Shown piece after piece: positions 1-8,397 of a DNA stretch of 64,000 nucleotides (within the stretch, counting starts at the first letter, position 1; each line of letters opens with the position of its first letter). The translations under genes and the position numbers were made by a program. Source of the DNA: Ereboglobus luteus (GTDB lineage: Bacteria > Verrucomicrobiota > Verrucomicrobiia > Opitutales > Opitutaceae); contig NZ_CP023004.1 of assembly GCF_003096195.1 (NCBI RefSeq), forward strand, positions 4,072,501 through 4,136,500, read 5' to 3'. The notes under the pieces are model-generated. The model saw only the letters and a list, made by a program, of their open reading frames with translations. It was not told the origin of the DNA and made no database searches.

Positions 1-279
1 GCCGTGGTCATCGCGCCTGTCACCGAGGAGGCGATTTTTCGCGGGGGGCTTTTTGGCTACATCCGCACCCGCACCCAGCGCCTGATCGCGCTCATCATCC
101 CCTCGTTTGTTTTTTCGCTGGTGCATTTTAATCTGCGCGTGTTTCCGCTCCTCTTCATTTTCGGCGTCATCCTTTCGGTTTCCTACGAGCGCACCGGACG
201 CCTCACGGTCCCGATCATCGCGCACGCTCTGCTAAACCTCAGCACAATCCTCACCATTCTCCTCGGCCTTGCAAACTAA
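1..279 (+). CDS. CPBP family intramembrane protease, C-terminal part
   Basis: The reading frame is open from the window edge, so only the last 92 or so residues are seen. The family comprises membrane-embedded metalloproteases of the type II CAAX/bacteriocin-processing class. The sequence shows the first conserved motif, EEAIFRGG (Glu-Glu followed by Arg), and then the second motif FSLVHF with its His, both inside hydrophobic segments. A hydrophobic C-terminal helix with HALLN, another conserved motif, follows. The substrate cannot be predicted. Gene thiL starts 75 bases downstream on the same strand. Confidence 0.85.
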   Translation, partial: AVVIAPVTEEAIFRGGLFGYIRTRTQRLIALIIPSFVFSLVHFNLRVFPLLFIFGVILSVSYERTGRLTVPIIAHALLNLSTILTILLGLAN

Positions 280-354
280 CCCCAAATCCTCGCGCCCATC
301 GACGCCCGCGCGCATCCGGTAGCAGCCGAAAAACGCCCGCGCCAGTCAACACAC

Positions 355-1323
355 ATGCACCCGTTCAGCAGCAAACCCGGCGAAACTGTTTCCGCGCTCG
401 GCGAGGAAAAACTCATCACGCGCATCCGCCGCTGGCTCGGCCCCGTCTCGCCGCCCGCGCCGCTCGGCATCGGCGACGATTGCGCCGTTCTCGCGCCCTC
501 GAAACGCGCCCAAGCCGTCACCGTCGACCCCGTCATTTACGGGCGCCATTTCGACGACGCCGTGCCGCCGCGCGCGGTCGGGGCCAAGCTCCTAAAGCGC
601 AACCTCAGCGACCTCGCCGCAATGGGCGCCGCGCCAGTCGCCGCCGTGCTCGCAATCACGCTCGATCCGGGCGTGCGCATCGCATGGCTCGAGCAGTTTT
701 ACCGCGGACTCGCCTCCTGCGCGCGCGCATACCGGCTTCGCGTCATCGGCGGCGACATCGCGCAAAACACCGGCGCGCTTGCCGCCAGTCTCACGCTCAT
801 CGGGCGTGCCACGACGCCCCGCATGCTCCTGCGCACCGGGGCGCGCGCGGGCGATCACATCTACACCACCGGCACGCTTGGCGGAAGCCTTCTGGGAAAA
901 CACTATCGTTTCACGCCGCGTCTCGCCGAGGGCGCGTGGCTCGCCGCTCGCGCCGAAGTCCGCTCAATGATGGACATCAGCGACGGCATCGCAAAAGACC
1001 TTCACTCGCTCACGCCCGCCGGGGCGCGGGCGGAGATCGACGCCACGGCCATTCCGATCAGCGCCGCCGCGAAAAAAATGGCGCGCGGCGACAACCGCCC
1101 TCCCCTCGTCCACGCGCTTTGCGACGGAGAGGACTACGAGCTCCTCTTCACCGTCGCCGCAAAAACAAACCTCCCCGCCTTTGATAAAAAATGGCGCGCG
1201 CGTTTTCCGAAAACCCCGCTCGCTCGCATCGGCCGGTTTGTCCCGTTGCACGCGCCGCGCGCCCCCGGTGCCATCGACCTTGCAGCCCATCACGGCTATG
1301 AACACCTCGCAATCGCCCGCTGA
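355..1323 (+). CDS. thiL: Thiamine-monophosphate kinase
   Basis: ThiL phosphorylates thiamine monophosphate to the active cofactor thiamine diphosphate in the cytoplasm. The 322-residue protein has the usual family length. Visible motifs are GIGDDCAVL near residues 38-46 (metal and substrate Asp pair), the NLSDLAAMGA stretch, VIGGDI, MDISDGIAKDL and CDGEDYELLF. It starts with ATG, and the distal end abuts tsaE. In this window the thiamine diphosphate it makes would serve the E1 dehydrogenase at 23.4 kb. No TPP riboswitch is visible in the 75-base leader. Confidence 0.93.
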   Translation: MHPFSSKPGETVSALGEEKLITRIRRWLGPVSPPAPLGIGDDCAVLAPSKRAQAVTVDPVIYGRHFDDAVPPRAVGAKLLKRNLSDLAAMGAAPVAAVLAITLDPGVRIAWLEQFYRGLASCARAYRLRVIGGDIAQNTGALAASLTLIGRATTPRMLLRTGARAGDHIYTTGTLGGSLLGKHYRFTPRLAEGAWLAARAEVRSMMDISDGIAKDLHSLTPAGARAEIDATAIPISAAAKKMARGDNRPPLVHALCDGEDYELLFTVAAKTNLPAFDKKWRARFPKTPLARIGRFVPLHAPRAPGAIDLAAHHGYEHLAIAR

Positions 1324-1453
1324 TGTTTGTGAGGTTCACGATTTACAGTTCACCGTTTACAGTTATCCAAGCCATCAAAGTTCCAACTGGCGCGCCCGCG
1401 CCCAACTGAAAACCGCAAACCGTAATCCGCAAACTCCGCCTCCGGCTTCTCCC

Positions 1454-1903
1454 GTGCCCGATCTTCTCCAACAACTCCGCGCCGGCCTCACCACGCATTC
1501 CGCAGAGGAAACACGCTCGCTCGCCGAACGCCTCGCGCACGTGCTTCCGCGCAACGCCACGCTCGCGCTGCATGGCGATCTCGGCGCGGGCAAAACAACC
1601 TTCGTTCAGGGTCTTGCGCACGGTCTCGGCATCCAAAGCTCAATCACAAGCCCCACGTTCACCATCTTCACAATCCACCGCGGCCCGATTGCCAGCCTCG
1701 TTCACCTCGACGCCTACCGCCTCGAAAACGACCGCCAAATCGACTCGCTCATGCTGGAGGATTTTCTGATCACGCCCTACATCCTCGCCGTTGAGTGGCC
1801 TGAAAAAATCGCCTCATGGCTTCCCGAAACCGCCTGGCATTTCAGCCTCGGAATCACCTCCGAACAAAATCACTTCGTGCGTCTGGACAAATCTGCTGCG
1901 TAG
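1454..1903 (+). CDS. tsaE: tRNA threonylcarbamoyladenosine biosynthesis ATPase TsaE
   Basis: TsaE is the small P-loop ATPase of the TsaBDE complex that makes t6A37 in ANN-decoding tRNAs. Walker A is GDLGAGKTTF at residues 41-50, followed by SPTFTI, HLDAYRL and VEWPEK, all typical of the family. The GTG start chosen gives 149 residues, the usual size. The frame is open further upstream, but that part overlaps thiL and then runs through a low-complexity stretch with repeated 'ttacagtt', so it is unlikely to be translated. No clear Shine-Dalgarno sequence precedes the GTG, so the start is uncertain. Confidence 0.9.
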   Translation: MPDLLQQLRAGLTTHSAEETRSLAERLAHVLPRNATLALHGDLGAGKTTFVQGLAHGLGIQSSITSPTFTIFTIHRGPIASLVHLDAYRLENDRQIDSLMLEDFLITPYILAVEWPEKIASWLPETAWHFSLGITSEQNHFVRLDKSAA

Positions 1904-1983
1904 CCAACGGGCAAAAACGAAGAAGCCGTTTCGCTGACGGGCAAATGTCCGCCTCCACACTGCGCGCGGCCACATTTTCAAAC

Positions 1984-1997
1984 GATTGACCTCAATC
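1984..1997. promoter_or_regulatory. GATTGA-CC-TCAATC palindrome, possible operator
   Basis: A perfect 6-bp inverted repeat with a two-base centre lies 41 bases before the DeoR-type regulator. The right side runs into an AT-rich stretch (catattttaaaaac). Position and symmetry suit an autoregulatory operator, but this is inference from position only. Confidence 0.3.
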
Positions 1998-2037
1998 ATA
2001 TTTTAAAAACAATCGCGCCTCACAAATTTGAATCCTC

Positions 2038-2814
2038 ATGCGCGTCCCCCTGCATATTGTTGAAGCCCGTCGCGAGCGGCTTCGCACCCTTATCCGGCAC
2101 GACGGCTTTCTGCCCATCGCCGACATTTGCGCGCGGCTGAGCATTTCCGAAGCCACCGCGCGCCGCGATCTCGCCGCAATCGAGGCGGAGGGACACATCA
2201 CGCGCACTTACGGCGGCGCGCTGGCCGATTACAACATCTCCTTCGCGTCGATCGGCGAACGCGCCAAGCGCGCCCGTTCGGCCAAGGCGCTCATTGCGCG
2301 CGCCGCAATCAAACGCGCGCCACTCCACGGCACGATCTTCCTCGACGCGGGCACGACGGTGCTTGCGCTTGCGCGGCTGCTCGCGCGGCGTCCGGGGCAG
2401 CAGCTCACCGTCGTCACCAACAGCCTCGCCATCGCCTCGGTGATCGGCGGCGCGCCCGGCATCACGCTGCATTTGCTCGGAGGCGTTTTCCTGCACCGCC
2501 AGGCGTCGCTTTTCAACAAACACGCGCCGGACGCGCTGGCGGATTGGAAATTCGACGCCGCCTTTCTGGGCGGCGAGGCAATGAACCCGAAGGGGGTTTT
2601 TAATTCGCATCCCGAGCTCGTGCAGTTGCAACGCGCGGTGCTCGACCATGCGGCGAAAAATGTTTTTTGCATCGACGCCACCAAGCTCGCCCGCGACACG
2701 CCGCACCACGTCATCGCGTGGGACAAAGTCGGCTGCCTCGTCACGAACACAACGCCGGCGCAACTCGCCGAGGCCGGAATCGAGCTGGACAAAAGCCGGA
2801 TCGTTCCCGCGTAA
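2038..2814 (+). CDS. DeoR/GlpR family transcriptional regulator
   Basis: The 258-residue protein has the standard DeoR layout. An N-terminal winged helix-turn-helix (about residues 22-61, with ISEATARRDL as the recognition helix and TYGGA at the end of the wing) precedes a sugar-phosphate sensor domain with FLDAGTTVLAL, VVTNSLAIA and LLGGVF. Members usually repress sugar or sugar-alcohol genes and are released by a phosphorylated sugar. No sugar operon is adjacent: tsaE is upstream and murI is convergent downstream. The target is therefore unknown, and self-regulation through the palindrome 41 bases upstream is possible. Confidence 0.9.
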   Translation: MRVPLHIVEARRERLRTLIRHDGFLPIADICARLSISEATARRDLAAIEAEGHITRTYGGALADYNISFASIGERAKRARSAKALIARAAIKRAPLHGTIFLDAGTTVLALARLLARRPGQQLTVVTNSLAIASVIGGAPGITLHLLGGVFLHRQASLFNKHAPDALADWKFDAAFLGGEAMNPKGVFNSHPELVQLQRAVLDHAAKNVFCIDATKLARDTPHHVIAWDKVGCLVTNTTPAQLAEAGIELDKSRIVPA

Positions 2815-2863
2815 ACCGCGCGCGGTGATTTCGCAGCGACGGAGCCCTCCTGCCGTTTTTTAG

Positions 2864-3511
2864 TCAATCAAGCGCCAGCAACGTTTTTACGCGACGGCCA
2901 ATCGCCTCGGAAGGCTCGATCACACGCGCACGCCCGGCCGCAAGCTCGGTGATCAGTTCCTTGATCCAGTGATAATGCGTGCACCCAAGCACAATCACGT
3001 CGGCGCCCTGCTCGCACACACCCTCGATCGTTTTCTGAATGTGCGAGCGGTTCATCAGATTGTTTTCGATCAGGCTCGCCCACTCACCGCAATCCGGCTC
3101 GATGATGCGCAACCCGGCCCCGTAATCGCGCACGAGCCGTTTGTAACGCGCGCTGGCCAGCGTCGCCGACGTTGCGCAAACCGCGACGATTTTGCCGCGC
3201 GTCAACGTGGCCGCCGTTTTCACCATTGGTTCGATACCGATAAATTTTTGCGCGGGATATTTTTCGCGAAGCGCGTCGATTGCGAGCGCGGTGGCGGTGT
3301 TGCACGCAAGAATGATCACATCGCATTTGCTCGCGAGCAGCGACTGGATCGCCGCGTCCGTCAGGCATAGCACGGTTTCGGGTGATTTGCCGCCGTAGGG
3401 CACATTGGCGCGGTCGTTGACAACGAGAACCTCCGCCCCGGGAAAAGTTTTTCGCAATGCGTCGGCCACTGCTTCGCCGCCGATGCCGCTGTCAAATACG
3501 CCTAGTTTCAT
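2864..3511 (-). CDS. murI: Glutamate racemase
   Basis: MurI interconverts L- and D-glutamate for peptidoglycan. The N-terminus carries GVFDSGIGG (residues 4-12) with the substrate-binding Asp and Ser. The two catalytic cysteines lie in ILACNTATA (Cys70) and VLGCTHYHW (Cys177). At 215 residues it is shorter than the common 260-280 residues, and the NVPYGGKS loop replaces the usual YGTKS. The core with both cysteines is intact, so activity is expected. It converges on the DeoR gene with about 50 bases between the stop codons. Confidence 0.9.
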   Translation of the reverse strand: MKLGVFDSGIGGEAVADALRKTFPGAEVLVVNDRANVPYGGKSPETVLCLTDAAIQSLLASKCDVIILACNTATALAIDALREKYPAQKFIGIEPMVKTAATLTRGKIVAVCATSATLASARYKRLVRDYGAGLRIIEPDCGEWASLIENNLMNRSHIQKTIEGVCEQGADVIVLGCTHYHWIKELITELAAGRARVIEPSEAIGRRVKTLLALD

Positions 3512-3650
3512 GCTCGAAGACAGGATGGACAGGATCGGTAGGATTCAATCCGAAAAAACAGGCGCGCCCCTGCATGCGTCCCGAAAAAACGCGTTGGCAT
3601 TAACATTTGCTACGCACCACCGTTTATTCCATGAATTGTAACTACCCTCG

Positions 3651-4703
3651 ATGAGCACCTTCTGTTACCTGATGCTGACACTTGCGGTCACAATGATCGC
3701 CACGCCTTTTTTGCGCGCCTCCGCGACAAATCAAAACAAGGAAGAGTTTGCGAAGCGAATGAAGGAAAGCAGCGGTCCCCAAACCTTTGCCGAAATCGAG
3801 GAGCTTTTCGCCGAGCTTCCGCCGTTCTTCCACAATTACAGCGAAAAAACGAAAGAGCAGTCCGAGGTTTCATTCGATCCCAAAGGCTACTTGAAACTCG
3901 CCGTCGCACTGCAAAAACAAGGAGAGGACCATGCTGTGTCCGTTTTGCGCAAACTCGCCAAGCGGTCCGATGGCAGCAAAGTCGTCGCGCTCTGCCGCAT
4001 GCTTTTTGTCGCCCGCAAGGACGGCGCATTCCGCGCGCCCATGTGGGGCGCGCCCAACAGCCTGCCGCGCCCCGATGGCAAGAAATGGCCGCTCGAACCC
4101 ATCGCAATCATAAATGACATTCCGTTTCTTGTTACAATGGGTTACGACATTGCCGGAAACCCAGAATCGGTGAGCGACTATTTGGAATACTGCATCGCCG
4201 AATGCGAATGGAACAAACGGAATTATCTCGCGCTTCAAATTTATAAGATGAGGAGAAACGCCCCCACTGTTGACATGGAAATCAAGGCCGCATGCACCAA
4301 GCTCCTCATACTAAACGTCCCCCAGGAAAAATGGGGCGAAAAGGAATGGGCTCGACGTTGGGCGCCGTTCATGCGGGCCCAAACTAAAAACTGGAATCGT
4401 TCCCTCAAAATAAAACCAGCGGATTTCCGCGCGCGCAAAAACACACTCCGATACCTGCTGGATGACCGGTTCGATTTGTCATCCGTGCCGAAAGAACGCG
4501 AAGACGATTTTTACGAGATAATCGAAGCTTTCATTCAAGGCCGGCATCACCGGCGAGATGAGTTCATTTATAAAATTCAGTTTACTTCACCGGATGCAGC
4601 CGAACTTCAGTTTTCCGATAGTGGCATGCACGGCGGTGGCGTGGCCTCCACCAGAAAGGAAAACGGCAAATGGGTCATTGGGCTAACCCTTTATTTGCAA
4701 TAA
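3651..4703 (+). CDS. Exported protein of unknown function
   Basis: I do not recognise this 350-residue protein. It opens with a hydrophobic segment (residues 5-20) that looks like a signal peptide. The rest is charged and largely helical in appearance, with repeated Lys/Arg/Glu-rich stretches resembling degenerate TPR-like helices (for example EGHAV-type turns around residues 90-120). The C-terminal 50 residues become beta-like and end in a hydrophobic strand. Codon use is slightly AT-richer than the flanking genes. It stands alone and converges with the regulator downstream, nine bases apart. Confidence 0.6.
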   Translation: MSTFCYLMLTLAVTMIATPFLRASATNQNKEEFAKRMKESSGPQTFAEIEELFAELPPFFHNYSEKTKEQSEVSFDPKGYLKLAVALQKQGEDHAVSVLRKLAKRSDGSKVVALCRMLFVARKDGAFRAPMWGAPNSLPRPDGKKWPLEPIAIINDIPFLVTMGYDIAGNPESVSDYLEYCIAECEWNKRNYLALQIYKMRRNAPTVDMEIKAACTKLLILNVPQEKWGEKEWARRWAPFMRAQTKNWNRSLKIKPADFRARKNTLRYLLDDRFDLSSVPKEREDDFYEIIEAFIQGRHHRRDEFIYKIQFTSPDAAELQFSDSGMHGGGVASTRKENGKWVIGLTLYLQ

Positions 4704-4712
4704 AGCCATCCC

Positions 4713-5888
4713 TCACCCCTTCCCCTGCCGTCTGTAGTGCTCGCGGTATTCGCGCGGGGATTTGCCGGTGCGGGCGGCGAACATGCGCATGAATGACGAC
4801 AGCGACGAGTAACCGCTGCCTCGCGACACGGCTTCCAGCGGCATCTCCGTTTGCCGCAGCAACCGTCTCGCGTTTTGCAGGCGCAACTCGACAAAAAAAT
4901 CGTGCACGGTTTGCCCGAGGTCGGCGTTAAACGCGCGCTCGAGCGTGCGTCGCGACATGCCCACGGCTTCCGCAACCTCGTCGGTGCCGATCAATCTGTG
5001 GCTTTCCGCGCGGATGAAATCGACCGCCTTCAACACCGCGGGGCGCGCGGGAGGGAGGCGGTCCGTCGAGGCGCGGCTGACCACTTCCAGCGGCGCGACG
5101 CGCTGCCAGCGTTGCTCGGGAGATTCGCCGGATAGCAGGCGTTCGAGCGTTTCCGCCGCGGCGCGTCCGATTCGGCGCGTCGGCAGGGCCACGCTGGTGA
5201 GGCGAGGCAGGGTCAGTTCGCAAATCAATTCGTCGTCGCCGATTCCAATCACGCCGACTTCGTCCGGCACGCGGATTCCCGCCCAGCGGCACGCGGCGAG
5301 CACGCGCTCGCCCATCTTGTCGTCAAAGGCGAGCACGCCCACGGGTTTTGGCAGCGAGCGCAGCCAGCGCATCAGTTTTTCAATGTCCATCTGGCCGTCG
5401 CGCCGCTGGTCCTCAAATGTGTGCCCGGCCGGGCCCGAGAGTTCCATGAGGTGTTTCGCGCGCGCGGTCGACGGGCTGCTGCCCGCAAGTCCGCAGTATC
5501 CAAAAAATTCGAATCCCACCGCGCGGAGATGCTCGACCGCCACGCGCACGAGCGCCTCGTCGTCCACAAACACGGCCGCGTCGTCCAGCGGCAGGTGGCG
5601 CGCGCTTGTCTCCACGCAAACCACGTTCTTGTTTTTCACCGCCTCCTGCAACTCGCGCGAGCGGTCGTAAAAGATCGCGCCGTCCAGCGAAATGCCCGCG
5701 AGTTTCGCGATCTCGTCCGCGTTGTCCTGCCGGATCAGGTAGAGGCGCCAGTTTCGCTCGAGCGCGTATTGGTAGCAACCGAGCAGGCGTTCGCGCCCCG
5801 GGCCGTCGCGGGTGTCGATGCACACGGCGACATGCAGCGGATCGCCGGGCTTGCGGCGTGCGCAGGGCTTGTTGCGGTTGCGAGGCAT
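4713..5888 (-). CDS. XylR-type regulator: periplasmic-binding-protein-like sensor plus AraC HTH
   Basis: The protein has a LacI/PBP-like sugar sensor domain (about residues 15-270; LAFDDKMGERVL and GVIGIGDDELICE are typical) fused to an AraC-type double helix-turn-helix (last 110 residues, with GMSRRTLERAF and GYSSLSSFMRMF). This is the XylR architecture known from Enterobacteria and common in Verrucomicrobiota. The frame is open 39 codons further upstream, but that overlaps the start of the divergent glycosidase. I therefore chose the internal ATG followed by PRNRNKPC, giving 391 residues. It is divergent from the carbohydrate cluster, 108 bases away, and is its likely activator. Confidence 0.9.
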   Translation of the reverse strand: MPRNRNKPCARRKPGDPLHVAVCIDTRDGPGRERLLGCYQYALERNWRLYLIRQDNADEIAKLAGISLDGAIFYDRSRELQEAVKNKNVVCVETSARHLPLDDAAVFVDDEALVRVAVEHLRAVGFEFFGYCGLAGSSPSTARAKHLMELSGPAGHTFEDQRRDGQMDIEKLMRWLRSLPKPVGVLAFDDKMGERVLAACRWAGIRVPDEVGVIGIGDDELICELTLPRLTSVALPTRRIGRAAAETLERLLSGESPEQRWQRVAPLEVVSRASTDRLPPARPAVLKAVDFIRAESHRLIGTDEVAEAVGMSRRTLERAFNADLGQTVHDFFVELRLQNARRLLRQTEMPLEAVSRGSGYSSLSSFMRMFAARTGKSPREYREHYRRQGKG

Positions 5889-5996
5889 GCGTCGAGAAGA
5901 AGCGTTCCGCCAGTGCCGGTCAATGTCGCAAAATAGAAACGGGTTGCCGCAAATGGCTGTTTGCCGGCGGTGCGGGCGCCGGCAGTATTTCGCGGC

Positions 5997-8198
5997 ATGA
6001 TTCACGCCCGCTTTCTTGCAACCCGAATCGCCGCTCCCGGACTCGCGCTGTTGTTTTTAGCGCAGGGAATCTTTGCGCAATCCCCCGAGCACGCGCGCAC
6101 CGTGGCCGGCTGGGAACGCTGGCCCGCCGCCGGAGTGAAAACGCTTTCGTCCGAGGCCGCGCCCAACGAATCCGGCTGGCTCGAACTGACCGCCCCGCGC
6201 GACGCAAAACGCGCCGGCATTTCCGTGAGACCGGAGGCGGGCGCGGGCTCGTGGGACCTGGAGGCGTTTGCTGAAATCGCCGTGCCGTTCCGCAACCTCG
6301 GGACGGAGCCGGTTGATGTTGAACTCGCGGTGTTCGACGCCGCCTCGGCCACCGGGCCGGTCAAAATTCACCACAGGCACTATCGCGCCCCGGCGACGCT
6401 GCCCGTGGGCGGCCAGGTCGTGTGGGTAACGGTGCCGATCACCGGCAAAAACAAATCGCCGCTCGACGGCAAACTGATCTCGCTCGTTGGCAAGCCGCGG
6501 GAGTTCGCCCGCCACGGGGTCATGGACGGCGCAAGCATCGCGCGCATCGAAATCCATGCAAAAAACGCGCGCGCCGGGCAACGCTTCGCCATCGGCAAAG
6601 TTGTCGCGCGCGGCGTGCCCGAGCAGTGGCGCGACTGGCCGGAAAGCCGCGTGTTTCCGCTTGTGGATGAATTCGGGCAATACGCGCACCGCGCGTGGCC
6701 TGGCAAAATAAAATCGGAGCGCGATTTCGCCGCGCGCCTGAACGCCGAGGACGCCGACATCGCCGAGCATCCACGCCCCGCAAAATGGAACCGTTACGGC
6801 GGCTGGGCGGCAGGGCCGCAACAACGCGCGACCGGATTTTTCCGCGTCGAAAAAATCGACGGCCAGTGGTGGCTCGTCGATCCGGAGGGGCGGCTTTTCT
6901 GGTCGCACGGCGTGGTGCGCGTCGCCACGCTTCAGCGCGTCGGCGGCGTTTATCGCGGCACGCCGCTTCCCGACCGCGAGCATTTCTTCACGCTGCCGCC
7001 AAAAGATTCCGCGTCGCCGCTCGCGCGGTTTTACGGCGACGAGTCGCCCTCGACGCGCGGCTATTATTTGGGAAAAGGCAGGCACGCCGTTTATGATTTT
7101 CTTGAGGCCAATCTTTTCCGCAAACACGGCGCGGACTGGGAGGCGGCGCACAAGGCGCGCGCGCTGCGGCGCCTCGAAAGCTGGGGATTGAACACCATCG
7201 CCAACTCCTCCGATCCCGACATTTACCTGCGCCGCAAATTTCCCTACACGGCGATTCTCTACTCCGCGCCGATGGGCGCTTCGGAGTTTCGCATCGAGGC
7301 GTCCGGCGGAAGCTGGGGCAAGCTGCCCGATCCGTTCGACCCCGCGTGGGAGCGGCACATGGAGCGCACCATGCGCACCGAGTTGAGGGAGTCGCTCAAC
7401 GACCCGTGGTGCCTCGGTTTCTTCGTGGACAACGAGCTGCGCTGGGGCAACTCGTGGCATGCCGCCGAGGTCACGCTCGCCTCGCCGGCCTCGCAACCCG
7501 CCAAGCGCGCGCTCGTTTCCGTGCTGCGAAAAAAATACCGCGACATCGCCGCGCTGAACACCGCGTGGGCGACCGCGCACGAAAGCTGGGACGCGCTTCT
7601 CGCCGCAACCGCGCCGCCCGACAAAAAACACCCCGCCGCCAAGGCCGACCTCGAAATGCTGAGCGAGCACATCGTCGAAAAATATTTCGCCGGCTGCCGC
7701 GCGGCGGTCAAGGCCGCGTCGCCGAATCACCTGTATCTCGGTGCGCGCTTCGCGGGCAGCGGCAGCGCGTTTGTCACGCGCGTGGCCGCGCGCCACTGCG
7801 ACGTGATCAGCATCAACATCTACGCGTCGAGCCTCGCCACGCTTCCCGCCATCCTCGATACCGCGAAGGGCATGCCCGTGCTGATCGGCGAGTTTCACTT
7901 CGGCGCGCTTGATCGCGGGCCGTTTTGCGCCGCCCTCGTGCGCGTGGCCGACCAGGACGCCCGCGCGCTCGCCTACCGCGAATACGTGCGCAGCGGCCTG
8001 CGCAACCCGGCGATCATCGGCACGCATTGGTTTCAATATTACGACCAGCCGACGACCGGACGTTTCGACGGCGAGAATTACCAAACCGGCCTGCTCGACA
8101 TTTGCGACACGCCCTACGCCGAAACCATCGAGGCCGTGCGCGACGTCGCCGCCACGCTCTACGAAACGCGGTTTGGCGCAAAACCGACCAACCAATGA
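5997..8198 (+). CDS. Exported GH50-like (beta-agarase-like) clan GH-A glycoside hydrolase
   Basis: The 733-residue protein has a signal peptide (residues 1-27, ending near IFAQ) and a beta-sandwich-like N-terminal region. A TIM-barrel domain follows, introduced by WWLVDPEGRLFWSHG, a hallmark of agarase-like GH50 relatives. The likely acid/base is Glu480 in FFVDNELRWG, and the likely nucleophile is Glu632 in IGEFHFG. The C-terminal part (HWFQYYDQP, GLLDICDTPY) closes the barrel. I chose the ATG that directly precedes the signal peptide. The substrate need not be agar: in gut or soil Opitutaceae a plant or bacterial galactan is as likely. It is the first gene of the cluster controlled by the divergent XylR-like protein. 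Confidence 0.72.
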   Translation: MIHARFLATRIAAPGLALLFLAQGIFAQSPEHARTVAGWERWPAAGVKTLSSEAAPNESGWLELTAPRDAKRAGISVRPEAGAGSWDLEAFAEIAVPFRNLGTEPVDVELAVFDAASATGPVKIHHRHYRAPATLPVGGQVVWVTVPITGKNKSPLDGKLISLVGKPREFARHGVMDGASIARIEIHAKNARAGQRFAIGKVVARGVPEQWRDWPESRVFPLVDEFGQYAHRAWPGKIKSERDFAARLNAEDADIAEHPRPAKWNRYGGWAAGPQQRATGFFRVEKIDGQWWLVDPEGRLFWSHGVVRVATLQRVGGVYRGTPLPDREHFFTLPPKDSASPLARFYGDESPSTRGYYLGKGRHAVYDFLEANLFRKHGADWEAAHKARALRRLESWGLNTIANSSDPDIYLRRKFPYTAILYSAPMGASEFRIEASGGSWGKLPDPFDPAWERHMERTMRTELRESLNDPWCLGFFVDNELRWGNSWHAAEVTLASPASQPAKRALVSVLRKKYRDIAALNTAWATAHESWDALLAATAPPDKKHPAAKADLEMLSEHIVEKYFAGCRAAVKAASPNHLYLGARFAGSGSAFVTRVAARHCDVISINIYASSLATLPAILDTAKGMPVLIGEFHFGALDRGPFCAALVRVADQDARALAYREYVRSGLRNPAIIGTHWFQYYDQPTTGRFDGENYQTGLLDICDTPYAETIEAVRDVAATLYETRFGAKPTNQ

Positions 8199-8218
8199 TC
8201 TCCGAAAAACACAGCGAC

Positions 8219-8341
8219 GCATCTTTGGAGTGCGGTGGCATAGCGAAGCGGCGACACCGCTTTGAGCGATATTCGAATTTTCTTCGCATTCAAAAGCGTC
8301 GTCGTCGGGCTGCGCCCTTTGCCGCCGCACTCCAAAGATGC
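8219..8341. repeat. Palindromic intergenic element with 22-bp inverted ends
   Basis: The left end reads gcatctttggagtgcggtgg and continues with ca; the right end is its reverse complement with one mismatch (21 of 22). Between them lies a smaller hairpin (aagcgg-cgaca-ccgctt). The element fills most of the gap between the glycosidase and the dehydratase. It encodes nothing and looks like a REP/MITE-type element. It could act as an mRNA processing or attenuation site inside the operon. Confidence 0.75.
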
Positions 8342-8397
8342 GCAATCCCGCAGCGTTAAGCACAAGAACCGCTTTTTTATTCCATTTCTCCATCACC

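Noticed and set aside
280-354. TPP riboswitch ahead of thiL
   Set aside because: Neither the CUGAGA box nor the ACCUGA box is present in the 75-base gap.
480-1184. Long open frame rich in Arg within thiL
   Set aside because: It is a GC-rich shadow of thiL in another frame; its Arg/His/Ala composition is typical of such shadows and it matches no family.
1334-1453. N-terminal extension of TsaE upstream of the GTG
   Set aside because: The extra codons overlap thiL and then cover repeated ttacagtt strings; no family member has such a leader.
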